A DNA stretch of 9,739 nt, taken from NCBI GenBank assembly GCA_022705365.1, contig JAKJEP010000042.1, forward strand, positions 5,308-15,046, read 5' to 3'. The first letter of the stretch is position 1. Each line of letters starts with the position of its first letter. Origin of the DNA: Planctomycetota bacterium (GTDB taxonomy: Bacteria > Planctomycetota > Phycisphaerae > Sedimentisphaerales > SM23-30). The notes under the pieces were generated by a model, which searched no databases, was not told where the DNA came from, and was given only the letters and a program-made list of their open reading frames with translations. Made by a program: the position numbers and the translations under genes. Below are positions 1-7,719 of the stretch, piece after piece.

Positions 1-441
1 TCTGCCCTGCAAAAACTGGAACAAACCCGCCAGAACCACCGCCCGCGGGCAGAGATACGCACGGCGGAGTGCGACCTTTTTGGCGCTCAGGAAACCCTCA
101 CCCTGGCCAAAGCGGCAGCCGGCAATCAGTTGAGCAAAATCTACCAAAGCTGTTTACCGGCGGAAATTCAGGTTTTTTCCGTGGGTCCGTGGAAGTATAT
201 CGGCTGGCCGGGTGAAATCTTTGTGGAATATGCCCTGCAAATTAAAAGCAAGGTATCCAATGTCTTTATTATTTCCCTTGCCAATGGGGAACTGCAAGGC
301 TACCTCGTCACCGACGAAGCCTTCCGCGAGGGCGGCTACGAGGCCTCCAACACCCTCTTCGACCCCCAAAGCGGGGACCGGCTGGTGGATCACACCTTCC
401 AGCTATTGGCAAAACAAGACTGCCAGCCAACCAGACGATAA
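1..441 (+). CDS. Neutral/alkaline ceramidase-like hydrolase, C-terminal part (5' end outside window)
   Basis: The frame is open from the first base to TAA at 439-441, giving 146 residues of a longer protein. The TTG at 130 is internal and is not the start. The family is zinc-dependent amidases that split ceramide into sphingosine and fatty acid; planctomycetes carry many divergent members with untested substrates. What shows it: a WPGEIF segment (fragment residues about 69-74), then ANGELQGYLVTDEAF and GGYEASNTL, matching the C-terminal end of the ceramidase N-domain fold. From memory of the Pseudomonas enzyme (ligands Glu540 and Tyr579), Glu at nt 214-216 and Tyr at nt 301-303 sit where the last two zinc ligands fall. 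The catalytic Ser and the His ligands lie upstream, outside the window. The C-terminal Ig-like domain of classical ceramidases is absent. It converges on the GH38-like gene with 13 bp between stops and no terminator hairpin. Substrate is unproven. Confidence 0.72.
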   Translation, partial: SALQKLEQTRQNHRPRAEIRTAECDLFGAQETLTLAKAAAGNQLSKIYQSCLPAEIQVFSVGPWKYIGWPGEIFVEYALQIKSKVSNVFIISLANGELQGYLVTDEAFREGGYEASNTLFDPQSGDRLVDHTFQLLAKQDCQPTRR

Positions 442-454
442 ATGCAGATTCTAT

Positions 455-3094
455 TTAACGGATTGGTTTAACCCGCAGTGTCACAATCTTCCACGGCTGT
501 ATGGCAAACCGGACCTCCTTGCCGTTAGTTTCGATTTTGCCGGCGGAATCCAGCGGATCTCCCAGGAAATTGACCTGCCGCACCTGTTGGATAGCAGCGG
601 CGAATTGTATCGTGACCTCCGCCGCCTGGCCGGCGGTTTCATACACCCGTAATTCATATTGCTGCTTCGCATCCCCATCACCGGAGGGAATTAGTCGCAG
701 GGAGGAAAGCACCACATTCGCAGGGGATACCGAGACAAAAGATTGTACCGGCTGGGCCGTTGCCTCTTCCAATTGCAGCGGCAGGGTGCCGAAATAGGCT
801 GGCGGCCCCGTCAGACGGCTGGGAACTGCTTCCGTCGAAACTCCGCCGCGCGATAGGTTATACCACGGCGAGTACGCCAGCAGCGGCACCTGTTGCTCGT
901 GTGCCTGGCGATACGACAATGCCTGCTGCCAGGAACCTTCGTGCGGCACCAGGGCAAAACGCCAGGAATGATGCCCTTTGCCCTGCAGCAGGGGATGACA
1001 GGAACGGAAGACATCCACCGGCATGGTCCGCAGATGAAGCAGGATAAACTCCAGCGAACGGTTTTGCCGCTGGAAGAGATAGCCGGTATGCATGCCCGGC
1101 GGACAAATGAACGTATAGCCGGTATCGGCGCCAGAAACATCCGTCCAGCCCGTGGCATAGTACCCCTCCGGATAGCCGTCCGTAAAACCGGTACCCCGGA
1201 ACGGTTCGGCCGCCAGATTGTCTCGCGATTCCACGCCGAAGGGAATGCCGGCCGCCACCCGGTCGCAATCACCCGTCGGGAAACGAACACAAAAAATCCC
1301 ATTATCCTCCTGGGCATCGATTTCTACTAGATATTCGATCCTCCGGCTGTTCTGCCAGAGTCGCACTTCCCGCCGGATTTCGTGCGGGCCGATGCTGCCC
1401 CAGGTTCGCAGCGCCGCATAGACCGGCCCGGCCAGAGATTCACATCGGGTGGTATCCACCTGCCAGTCCCGCCGGCTGCCGACTGGCCCGTCATGTTCCC
1501 AATTCAGGGACGGCTGCAGATCATAGATCGCCAGCTCGCCAAATCCGCCCTCCTGGCCGCCGGCCAATATTTCATTTTTGGTTTTATCGAACATCTCCAG
1601 CCTACCTTCCGGATTCATCGAAAGACGGAACCAGGCATTCTCGATGGCCGCCGTCTCCTGCTTCGCCGCCGGCACCGTCACGCTGTTTTCTTCCCCCTGC
1701 CGCAGATAAAAGCTCTGGTACCCGCACGCCGGAACCTGCTCGGCCAGAAACGACAGGCAGTTACCGCTGGCCGGCTCGTACTGGATAAACTGCATCGGCA
1801 CTTTATTACCGTTGGTATCCGTAAGGATAAGATTATCCACTTTTTCATCCACATAAAACTCAACCGGACCGCTGACCGGCCAAGACTGAAAATTGAACAC
1901 CAGCAGCGGCGTGCCGGCCTGCTTAGCAAAGGGAATAGCACAACTGATGGAGGAAAGAGCCTCCTCCAAAAAACGTTTGGCGCGGGCGGCAGTATTATCA
2001 ATAAGAGACATCCGTTCTTCATAATCTTCGCGAAACAGCCAGTCGATGGCGTGGCCGCTGCAGGAAAGCAGGTCCTGCCAGAGCGGCTGAACCGGTTCCT
2101 CCACAAACGGCCGGCCCTGCAGCGCCGCCATCGCCTGGGCCTTTTCCAGCATTAGCAGCAGGTCTTCATTCCGGTTATTTTGCGTGTAGATATTATAGTT
2201 GCCGTAGGCCCCGGCATTGGCAAAATAGCACAGGCTGTCCAGCGGCCCCTCCAGCTCACTCAGTTGCCCGCCGTATTTCTCGCATTCCTCAAAATAGCGG
2301 GCCATCGTCCCCAGAATCTTCTTCTTCGGATCCCACGTTGCTGCGAGTTTGGCCACTTCCACGGACGGCATCGCATCATCCATCCCCAGTCCGACTCGCC
2401 ACACCGGCACCGGCTGAATCCCGTCGATGACCTGGTTGAATTCCTGCGGTGGAGGGGCCAGCTCCGGATTGCCGGCTATGGAAAAGTTCCGCGAATACAG
2501 CATCCGCGTCCCATCCAATCCCTTATACCAGAATACCCGCTGGGGACCATCCTTTCGCTGAAATTCATAATACGGATAATCCGCCTGGCTCAGCAACTGC
2601 GGCATCTGGCTGTGGCCGCTCATCACATCGATGGTGCTGTAAACCTTCTGCTGCAAACCCGGCGCCTGGCTGCGAAAATACTCCTTGCCCAGCACCAGGT
2701 TCCGGATAAACGTCTCCGGATAAATCTCGCTGATGCGCGGATTGCTGTACCAGAATTCTTCCTCCAAACCCGGCCAGTCCCGCCGGGCCTTGGCCAGAAA
2801 CGGCAGAATCTGCTCATTCACCGTCTCCATCTGGCACACGTAATTCGGGTATTCCCGCATAATCATCAGGTAGCTGCGAATCGCCTCGGCGTAACGGGCT
2901 TCATGCCAGGCCCGGGTGTGAATCCACGCCCAGTCGCAATGCGAATTGACGGTGACTACCGTTAAAGCCGGTTCCTGCGCTTCAGCCGCGGCACCCGCCG
3001 GAACAAAAAAAGGAAATAACACACCGGCGATTGCCGCCCGTAATAAAAAACGGGACATATTCAACGTTTTATGATTCTTTTTATCGTTCGCCAT
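455..3094 (-). CDS. Secreted GH38-like alpha-mannosidase family protein
   Basis: 879 residues. GH38 enzymes are retaining, zinc-dependent alpha-mannosidases. Residues 1-38 form a Sec signal (basic start, hydrophobic 19-31, AGAAAEA end). The zinc motif HCDWAW gives His52 and Asp54. IDVMSGHSQMPQLL (155-168) is the nucleophile region, with Asp156 the candidate. His348 in CSGHAID is the likely last zinc ligand. The family's helical middle domain (about 300-390) and large beta C-terminal region (about 480-725) follow, then a final beta domain (about 780-878). Two departures from classical GH38 are visible. Asp156 sits four rather than three residues before the GHS glycine, and the usual HD pair after the ligand is HA. 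Both may be subfamily traits. The ATG at 3094 is chosen because AAAGGA lies just upstream; the next Met, residue 13, has no such site. It is the second gene of a probable operon, 43 bp after the GH36-like gene. The fold is clear; mannosidase activity is inferred. Confidence 0.83.
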   Translation of the reverse strand: MANDKKNHKTLNMSRFLLRAAIAGVLFPFFVPAGAAAEAQEPALTVVTVNSHCDWAWIHTRAWHEARYAEAIRSYLMIMREYPNYVCQMETVNEQILPFLAKARRDWPGLEEEFWYSNPRISEIYPETFIRNLVLGKEYFRSQAPGLQQKVYSTIDVMSGHSQMPQLLSQADYPYYEFQRKDGPQRVFWYKGLDGTRMLYSRNFSIAGNPELAPPPQEFNQVIDGIQPVPVWRVGLGMDDAMPSVEVAKLAATWDPKKKILGTMARYFEECEKYGGQLSELEGPLDSLCYFANAGAYGNYNIYTQNNRNEDLLLMLEKAQAMAALQGRPFVEEPVQPLWQDLLSCSGHAIDWLFREDYEERMSLIDNTAARAKRFLEEALSSISCAIPFAKQAGTPLLVFNFQSWPVSGPVEFYVDEKVDNLILTDTNGNKVPMQFIQYEPASGNCLSFLAEQVPACGYQSFYLRQGEENSVTVPAAKQETAAIENAWFRLSMNPEGRLEMFDKTKNEILAGGQEGGFGELAIYDLQPSLNWEHDGPVGSRRDWQVDTTRCESLAGPVYAALRTWGSIGPHEIRREVRLWQNSRRIEYLVEIDAQEDNGIFCVRFPTGDCDRVAAGIPFGVESRDNLAAEPFRGTGFTDGYPEGYYATGWTDVSGADTGYTFICPPGMHTGYLFQRQNRSLEFILLHLRTMPVDVFRSCHPLLQGKGHHSWRFALVPHEGSWQQALSYRQAHEQQVPLLAYSPWYNLSRGGVSTEAVPSRLTGPPAYFGTLPLQLEEATAQPVQSFVSVSPANVVLSSLRLIPSGDGDAKQQYELRVYETAGQAAEVTIQFAAAIQQVRQVNFLGDPLDSAGKIETNGKEVRFAIQPWKIVTLRVKPIR

Positions 3095-3137
3095 GTTTTT
3101 CCTTTCGTTATTAAAAGAGGATTTCCTGTTTTGGCGG

Positions 3138-5717
3138 CTACTTGGGATTCGACCGCTGGTACGTATAAATCAAAGCGGCTGGGGGATTATCAATACTCAC
3201 CCGCAGCCCTTTTTTCATTAATTCCTGTCCGGTGAAGGTCTGTTCCTCCGGTTCATCCAGATTTTGGACTTGATAAATACCATCCGGTTCCAGGCCCTTC
3301 AGCCGAAACACCATCACCTCCGCATGGGCGATCCGGTCATGCTCCCCCGCCCGCCGGAACACCTGGACCATCCCCTGCCCCGTTTCCGGCCGGTCATACT
3401 GCCAGGCCAGCCAGGCATCCGTATCCAGCGAGTAAGGCGTCAGCGGATAATAGTCACCCAGGTAATTGGCGGCAATCTCCCGCCATTCTTGGGTCAGTTT
3501 TCGCAACGTATCATATTGCAGATCCTTCCGCCGCAAGTCATAATTCAACACCATCGCCGCCGTCATATTGCTGCGAAAACCATAGCGGTTGTCATGGATG
3601 GTTCCGGTCCCTTCATAAGGCAGCCAAAAAGCGATTCCGTACGTCTGGCATTGATGGCTGACCGGATCCCAGAACACATCGCTGCGCCACAGCGGCACCG
3701 ACCGCCGCATGGTCTCCAGGTCCAGCCGCCGCCCGCCCCGGCAGCAGTTATCGATCAGCAGATTCGGGTGGCGGCGCAGCAGCTCGTCGTAGAAACCCAG
3801 AAAGCCCGTCACATACCCGATCTCGGTTATCCCCTGCCGGTCCTCGCTGTCGTTGCCCCGCCAGATAGGCAGCGGCCCCATCCCCGTATCGTGCCGGTAA
3901 CAATCGATCCCTTCCTCGGTGATTACCTTATCGATCAGATCGATTACCCACCGCAGCGCCTCCGGATTGCCGAAATTCAAAGCAGAGATATCCCCGCCCC
4001 GGCAAAGCGGTTCCTCCCCTTTGCCTTTAATGATCCATTCCGGTTTCGCTCCGAATGGGCTTGGCTCCGGGGCAAACCAGACAATCGTTTTCATACCTTT
4101 CGTGCGGCCGTAGTCGCTCACCGCCCGGATACCGTTGGGATAGCGATCCTTGGCCACCTCCCAGCCGCCAGCATGCCAGCCATAGTCGATCCACCACCAG
4201 TTGATCCCAATCCCCTCCTCCACATACCGGTCTATAAACTCCTTCTGATTCTGTTCGCTGGTGGTCGTGTAACCCAGCAGATCCGTATTGCTGCCCGGCA
4301 GCATCGGCTCCAGCGGTTTGCCGTCGGGTTTGGGCAGGCCCCAGGCCAGCATCCACCGCCGCCAGATATTCTGCCCGCGAATCCAGTCCCCTTCCCAGAA
4401 TTGCAGCACCACCAGCGGACTACGTACCTCTTCCCCCGCATGAAGTCGAAAATGCGTCAACTCTTGTCCGCACGATACCGCCAGCGACTGTTCCGCATCC
4501 CGAGCAAACCGGGCTTGCCACTGCCCCGGCCAGCCGATTGCCAGTATCATCCCGGTTCCGGTTTGTAAATCGATATTGAAATAAGACATATGGGGATCGG
4601 TGGAGTAACCCGTGGCCGGCGCAAAACGGCACACCAGGCCGGGTGACAGTACCGTCTCCATCGGCCGGTAATCGTCCAGCCGGCAGGAACTGCCCAGAAA
4701 ATGATGCAGCAGAAACTCCGTATCCGTCGGCCGCTTCAGCCGCAGGTCCAGCGCCTGAATCTTCTCGATAATCGGCGTATCCGCCGTACCGGTATTCTTA
4801 AAATACACCGTCCATTCCAGCGTTGGAAAATCCAGATATTCAATCCCGACCCAGCGAACCTCCAGGCCGGTCCCGGGATCCTTGAAAATCAGGCTGTGTT
4901 CTGTCCGGGCGGCATCCAGTTGCCGGGAGGTCCGGTTCAGCCCCCAGGTGGGCAGCAGTTCGCCGGACGATTTCCCATCATAAAGGAATGATAACGGATA
5001 CGCCCCGGCCGCCGCGATAATCTCTTCACCCGGTAGTGCCAGTTCATCCAGCCGCACTGTCCGCCCGCTGGCCATCGTCACCTGTGCGTCGGCCCAGTCC
5101 CCCTCCCCCCACTCGGTATATTTGTCCCCGCTAATCTCCAAAACAAATTCCCTGGCCCCCTCCAGATTCACTTCGATCGGAATGCCCGGCATATAATGGC
5201 GTACCACATCGGATTTGAATAACTCCTTATCACCCGTTTTCACCCGGAAAATCATCTCCGGCCAGATTGGCCCGCTGGGCCAGTCATGTGGATCGCTTTG
5301 CACGCCCCGCTCCATCCCGATCACCGCCCGAAACGTCTGGCCCGCTTCCGGCAGCCGCACCCGAATCCGGCTGGGCACGCAGCAAAACAAACCGAAGTCG
5401 AATTTTCTATCCCCGATCTGCAAAGACCGTCCGAAACGCGCATTTTTCTGCACCGCCCCCCGATTCTTCAAAACCTCCAACCCCGGATCAGCAGGCCTAT
5501 CGTCTCTAGTCCCATTGAACATGGATTGAATCCACCGTTTCGACGTGAGCATTTCCCCAGCAGTAGGACCCAGAGCGCAAGCAGCCTGAGTGGAAATCAT
5601 GAAGTATATGCTTACCCATATCAAAAATCCGACTTTTTTTCTTTTAACTGAAATATAACTTACCTTTGAAACTACAGTTTTTTTGATACCAAGATAAATT
5701 TGAATCCTATGATTCAT
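3138..5717 (-). CDS. Secreted GH36-like alpha-galactosidase with N-terminal NPCBM domain
   Basis: 859 residues. GH36 enzymes are retaining alpha-galactosidases and relatives. The N-terminus has a long basic stretch (1-30), a hydrophobic core (31-42) and a small-residue end (AACALG), so Sec export is likely. An NPCBM sugar-binding domain covers about 65-220, recognisable from IGDRKFDFGL, VPSRIRVRLP and GDWADAQV. A GH36 beta supersandwich (about 235-465) and a TIM barrel (about 470-790) follow. WWIDYGW (508-514) matches the substrate-binding strand. DCYRHDTG places the nucleophile at Asp610. NCCRGGRRLDLETMRRSVPL then LWRSDVFWD place the acid/base at Asp680. The key catalytic residues are thus present. 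ATG at 5717 has AAAGGA eight bases upstream. It is the first gene of the GH36-GH38 unit, under the promoter at 5782-5810. The first 40 or so codons are much AT-richer than the rest. Galactose specificity is the family default; other alpha-sugars are possible. Confidence 0.86.
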   Translation of the reverse strand: MNHRIQIYLGIKKTVVSKVSYISVKRKKVGFLIWVSIYFMISTQAACALGPTAGEMLTSKRWIQSMFNGTRDDRPADPGLEVLKNRGAVQKNARFGRSLQIGDRKFDFGLFCCVPSRIRVRLPEAGQTFRAVIGMERGVQSDPHDWPSGPIWPEMIFRVKTGDKELFKSDVVRHYMPGIPIEVNLEGAREFVLEISGDKYTEWGEGDWADAQVTMASGRTVRLDELALPGEEIIAAAGAYPLSFLYDGKSSGELLPTWGLNRTSRQLDAARTEHSLIFKDPGTGLEVRWVGIEYLDFPTLEWTVYFKNTGTADTPIIEKIQALDLRLKRPTDTEFLLHHFLGSSCRLDDYRPMETVLSPGLVCRFAPATGYSTDPHMSYFNIDLQTGTGMILAIGWPGQWQARFARDAEQSLAVSCGQELTHFRLHAGEEVRSPLVVLQFWEGDWIRGQNIWRRWMLAWGLPKPDGKPLEPMLPGSNTDLLGYTTTSEQNQKEFIDRYVEEGIGINWWWIDYGWHAGGWEVAKDRYPNGIRAVSDYGRTKGMKTIVWFAPEPSPFGAKPEWIIKGKGEEPLCRGGDISALNFGNPEALRWVIDLIDKVITEEGIDCYRHDTGMGPLPIWRGNDSEDRQGITEIGYVTGFLGFYDELLRRHPNLLIDNCCRGGRRLDLETMRRSVPLWRSDVFWDPVSHQCQTYGIAFWLPYEGTGTIHDNRYGFRSNMTAAMVLNYDLRRKDLQYDTLRKLTQEWREIAANYLGDYYPLTPYSLDTDAWLAWQYDRPETGQGMVQVFRRAGEHDRIAHAEVMVFRLKGLEPDGIYQVQNLDEPEEQTFTGQELMKKGLRVSIDNPPAALIYTYQRSNPK

Positions 5718-5781
5718 TAAATTTTTCCTTTTTAAGACAAAAATTGCCTTTCTAATATGTAATCTTATGTAATTTTAAATT

Positions 5782-5810
5782 ATTATTAACAATATTTAAC
5801 ATATAGTCAA
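5782..5810 (-). promoter_or_regulatory. Sigma70-like promoter of the GH36-GH38 operon
   Basis: On the minus strand TTGACT (5810-5805) and AATAAT (5787-5782) are separated by exactly 17 bp. Each differs from the bacterial consensus at one position. A start of transcription near 5775 would give a leader of about 58 nt before the ATG at 5717, with AAAGGA (5731-5726) as ribosome binding site. The surrounding DNA is very AT-rich, which raises the chance of fortuitous matches. The position, directly in front of an operon and just outside a transposase remnant, supports it. No terminator or riboswitch fold was seen in 5718-5815. Confidence 0.5.
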
Positions 5811-5815
5811 GCTTT

Positions 5816-6112
5816 TTATTGTAAAGGTCGAAGCAAAATTGCAACGGGTGCAACTACGTGCGAGAAGTCTAGCCCAAGTTCCACAGTTATGCGCCACTTA
5901 ACCCCCGGCTGACTGCCATGCCAGCGAATCGATCCGGTGGATTTGCCTTTATGCTGTACCCCAGCCACCTGCCGGGCTGACAGAAGCAGAATCGCTTCGA
6001 GGGTGGAGCGGCCGACCACATCAATGACTTCGTCCACGGCCGTCTGGGCGTTTTGGATCAAATCCAGGATCGGCAGGAGCAACTGTCCGTTCTGGGCTAA
6101 ATATTTGGTCAA
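5816..6112 (-). pseudogene. IS256-family transposase remnant (N-terminal about 70 residues only)
   Basis: The translation from TTG at 6112 reads TKYLAQNGQLLLPILDLIQ, then AVDEVIDVVGRSTLEAILLL, and ends with KSTGSIRWHGSQPGV. This is the N-terminal region of IS256-type (mutator) DDE transposases, which are normally about 400 residues. Family similarity stops near residue 71 (about nt 5902). The frame then runs through 27 unrelated residues to TAA at 5816-5818, so the whole catalytic domain is gone. The frame is open upstream to about 6209 without a good start codon. The tail after 5902 may be the far end of the element joined by an internal deletion, or host DNA. It cannot transpose. It lies 5 bp upstream of the -35 box of the GH36-GH38 promoter. 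Confidence 0.72.
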
Positions 6113-6180
6113 TTCTTTACTGTCCTTTTTGCTGAGAATCTGATACCATATGATTTGAGAAATGGGAAGGTAGGAAAAAT

Positions 6181-6242
6181 GGAATTCTGGTAGCCCACCA
6201 CCCCTAATTCAAATAATTGCATAGGTGGGCCCCCAGAATTTC
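6181..6242. repeat. Imperfect 19-bp inverted repeat with 24-nt loop
   Basis: Arms at 6181-6199 and 6224-6242 match at 16 of 19 positions. The two solid blocks are AATTCTGG/CCAGAATT and GCCCACC/GGTGGGC, split by two mismatches. The loop is AT-rich. No T-run follows on either strand, so it does not look like a rho-independent terminator. It lies about 70 bp upstream of the IS256-type remnant and could be part of that or another element's end, or an independent small mobile hairpin. Confidence 0.5.
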
Positions 6243-6325
6243 TAACGGGGAAATTTTATCTGGGAAAATAATAAGATTATTGTTTTTGGACTTAAAATAA
6301 ATTAAATTTCTTTACAATGGTCATC

Positions 6326-6634
6326 AAACATTATGGTTTAAGAAGCATATTATGATTGTCTCAATATAGAGGATATTTTAAGATATTGTCAAAATGAGCA
6401 AGAATAAAATATTAGATGGATTATGGATTTGAAAATATTCCTTCGGAATGGCTCTCGCAAATAGCACGAAAACAGACATCAAAGAGCTAGCAGAAAGATT
6501 GAATATGTTTATTTCAAGAGAAGGATGATCCGTCTCCAAATAAAATCATGAGCCGATTATCATCCTTCCACCAAATCCCGCAAGATGCACTTCGTCGAGA
6601 CCTTACGGATAGAGCCAGAAAATATTTTAATTAA
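6326..6634 (+). pseudogene. Possible decayed plus-strand gene, unrecognised family
   Basis: No frame stays open here, but protein-like fragments follow one another with small frame changes. In order they are KHYGLRS (6326-6346), CLNIEDILRYCQNEQE (6357-6404), NKILDGLW (6403-6426), ENIPSEWLSQIARK (6431-6472), TDIKELAERLNMFISREG (6472-6525), and a piece with PNKIMSRLSSFHQ and ALRRDLTDRARKYFN ending at TAA 6632-6634. The run of leucine-rich amphipathic helices and the clean final stop suggest a dead gene with about four frameshifts. I do not recognise the family. Chance is a real alternative, because the DNA is AT-rich and the fragments were joined by eye. It would converge on the GH43-like gene, whose stop is 22 bp away. 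Confidence 0.3.
6520..6568. repeat. Perfect 10-bp inverted repeat, 29-nt loop
   Basis: GAAGGATGAT (6520-6529) is repeated inverted as ATCATCCTTC (6559-6568). It lies within the possible decayed gene, exactly where its reading frame breaks at TGA 6526-6528. It is not followed by a T-run. It may be fortuitous. Confidence 0.35.
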
Positions 6635-6656
6635 ATCCGACTGTTGAAAGAACGGA

Positions 6657-7697
6657 TTACCTATTGGGAAACGCTTCGATGACCGCATTATACTGTTTGT
6701 AAGTTATACTTATCATGCAACCATGACGAACTTGGGGAGGCAGTATGTATTTATCCCAATCACTAAAAAATGTATAACCGGATATCTGGTACCATGGGCC
6801 GTTAAGATTATCAGCTACAGACAATCCGTAGGATACACCGGGATATTGTTCATAATATAAGTACCAAATCTTACCATCTGGCGATGGTATCAGCGTTGGC
6901 GCTTCGCGGAAGTTTGGACTGATTGAAGATCCCGGTTTAGGATAGGGTCCCAGAAGTTTATCGGCTTTGGAGATGCGAATCGTTTTGCCGGTTGTCCAAT
7001 CCAATGTTGGATATCGTTCATCTTTAATGATAGCATAATAATGCCCTTGGCTTTTTCGAATAATCACGTCAATTGTTGCCATATCCCAATTATCAAATAG
7101 ACGTTGTGGCGGTCCTTCAAATGTCTTTAAATCTTTCGAAGTCATATACAGTGTACGTTGACTAACCCAGTATGGCTCCGGTAAATTCGGATCAACACCT
7201 GTATGAGGTGTATGCCAACTCAATAAATACTGTTTGGAATCAATGTCAAAAAAAAGCTTCGGTGCACCAATCCGCTGCATAGCATTGGCATAGCCCGGCG
7301 TTTTATTTAATTCTGGAGTAACTTTGCTATAGTGATCCCAAGTGATCAAATCATCCGAAACAAAGAAATATATATCTGGTGCCTTGTCATTGTTATTGCC
7401 TACCAGGTAATAGCAATTGTCGTGTCCTTGGCAGATATCCGCGTGCCCACGATATTCATCAAAAACACGCTTGCCATTGTTCAGCAGTGTCCAGTGTAGT
7501 CCATCCTTACTCACCGAATAGTACAACCGGCCGTAATCTCCGTGGATCATATGAGCAAATAGATAAGCCTCATTTACAGCTTTGCCCGAAACGATCTGTC
7601 CCGGCGGATCAGGCTGATTGGCATAAAGCGGAGTACCTAACAACAAGCCTATAACAAAAATACTTATGATATATTGATATCTTTTAGTTTCTACCAT
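6657..7697 (-). CDS. Secreted GH43-like five-bladed beta-propeller glycosidase
   Basis: 346 residues. GH43-type enzymes are inverting arabinofuranosidases, xylosidases or related exo-glycosidases. Residues 1-26 are a Sec signal (MVETKRYQY, hydrophobic 10-21, cleavage likely after PLYA). Propeller-type repeats are visible: LYYSVSKDGLHW (58-69), IYFFVSDDLITW (109-120), APKLFFDIDSKQYLLSW (145-161), YMTSKDLKTF (184-193), IWYLYYEQYPGVSYGLS (277-293). Candidate catalytic residues are Asp87 (base), Asp210 in ATIDVII (pKa modulator) and Glu265 in REAPTLI (acid). RHGCM (324-328) resembles the late active-site His segment. The usual WAPE motif reads GAPK. ATG at 7697 is supported by GGAG seven bases upstream. 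It is monocistronic and visibly AT-richer than neighbours (hand count 24 G+C of 60 at 6841-6900, 41 of 60 at 3361-3420), lying between two transposase remnants, so it was probably acquired. Exact family and substrate are uncertain. Confidence 0.68.
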   Translation of the reverse strand: MVETKRYQYIISIFVIGLLLGTPLYANQPDPPGQIVSGKAVNEAYLFAHMIHGDYGRLYYSVSKDGLHWTLLNNGKRVFDEYRGHADICQGHDNCYYLVGNNNDKAPDIYFFVSDDLITWDHYSKVTPELNKTPGYANAMQRIGAPKLFFDIDSKQYLLSWHTPHTGVDPNLPEPYWVSQRTLYMTSKDLKTFEGPPQRLFDNWDMATIDVIIRKSQGHYYAIIKDERYPTLDWTTGKTIRISKADKLLGPYPKPGSSISPNFREAPTLIPSPDGKIWYLYYEQYPGVSYGLSVADNLNGPWYQISGYTFFSDWDKYILPPQVRHGCMISITYKQYNAVIEAFPNR

Positions 7698-7719
7698 AAA
7701 AAAACTCCAACAGAATTAT

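Noticed and set aside
130..132. TTG at 130 as the start of a small separate gene
   Set aside because: The same frame is open to base 1, and the residues before and after it belong to one ceramidase-like fold.
442..454. Bidirectional terminator between the convergent ceramidase-like and GH38-like genes
   Set aside because: Only 13 bp separate the stops, and no stem-loop was found there or in the adjoining coding ends.
1382..2155. Long plus-strand ORFs (1382-2155, 2180-2965, 3264-4568) opposite the GH38 and GH36 genes
   Set aside because: They are antisense shadows in GC-rich coding DNA. Their proteins are Arg/Pro/His-rich with no domain, and the opposite strand encodes clear glycosidase motifs.
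5775..5799. TTAAAT/ATTTAA dyad over the operon -10 region as an operator
   Set aside because: The arms are six A/T-only bases in extremely AT-rich DNA, which is expected by chance.
6634..6658. Six-bp stem (AATCCG/CGGATT) just after the GH43-like stop as a terminator
   Set aside because: The stem is short, the loop is 13 nt, and the following TAATTAAAATATTTT is not a clean T-run. It is too weak to call.
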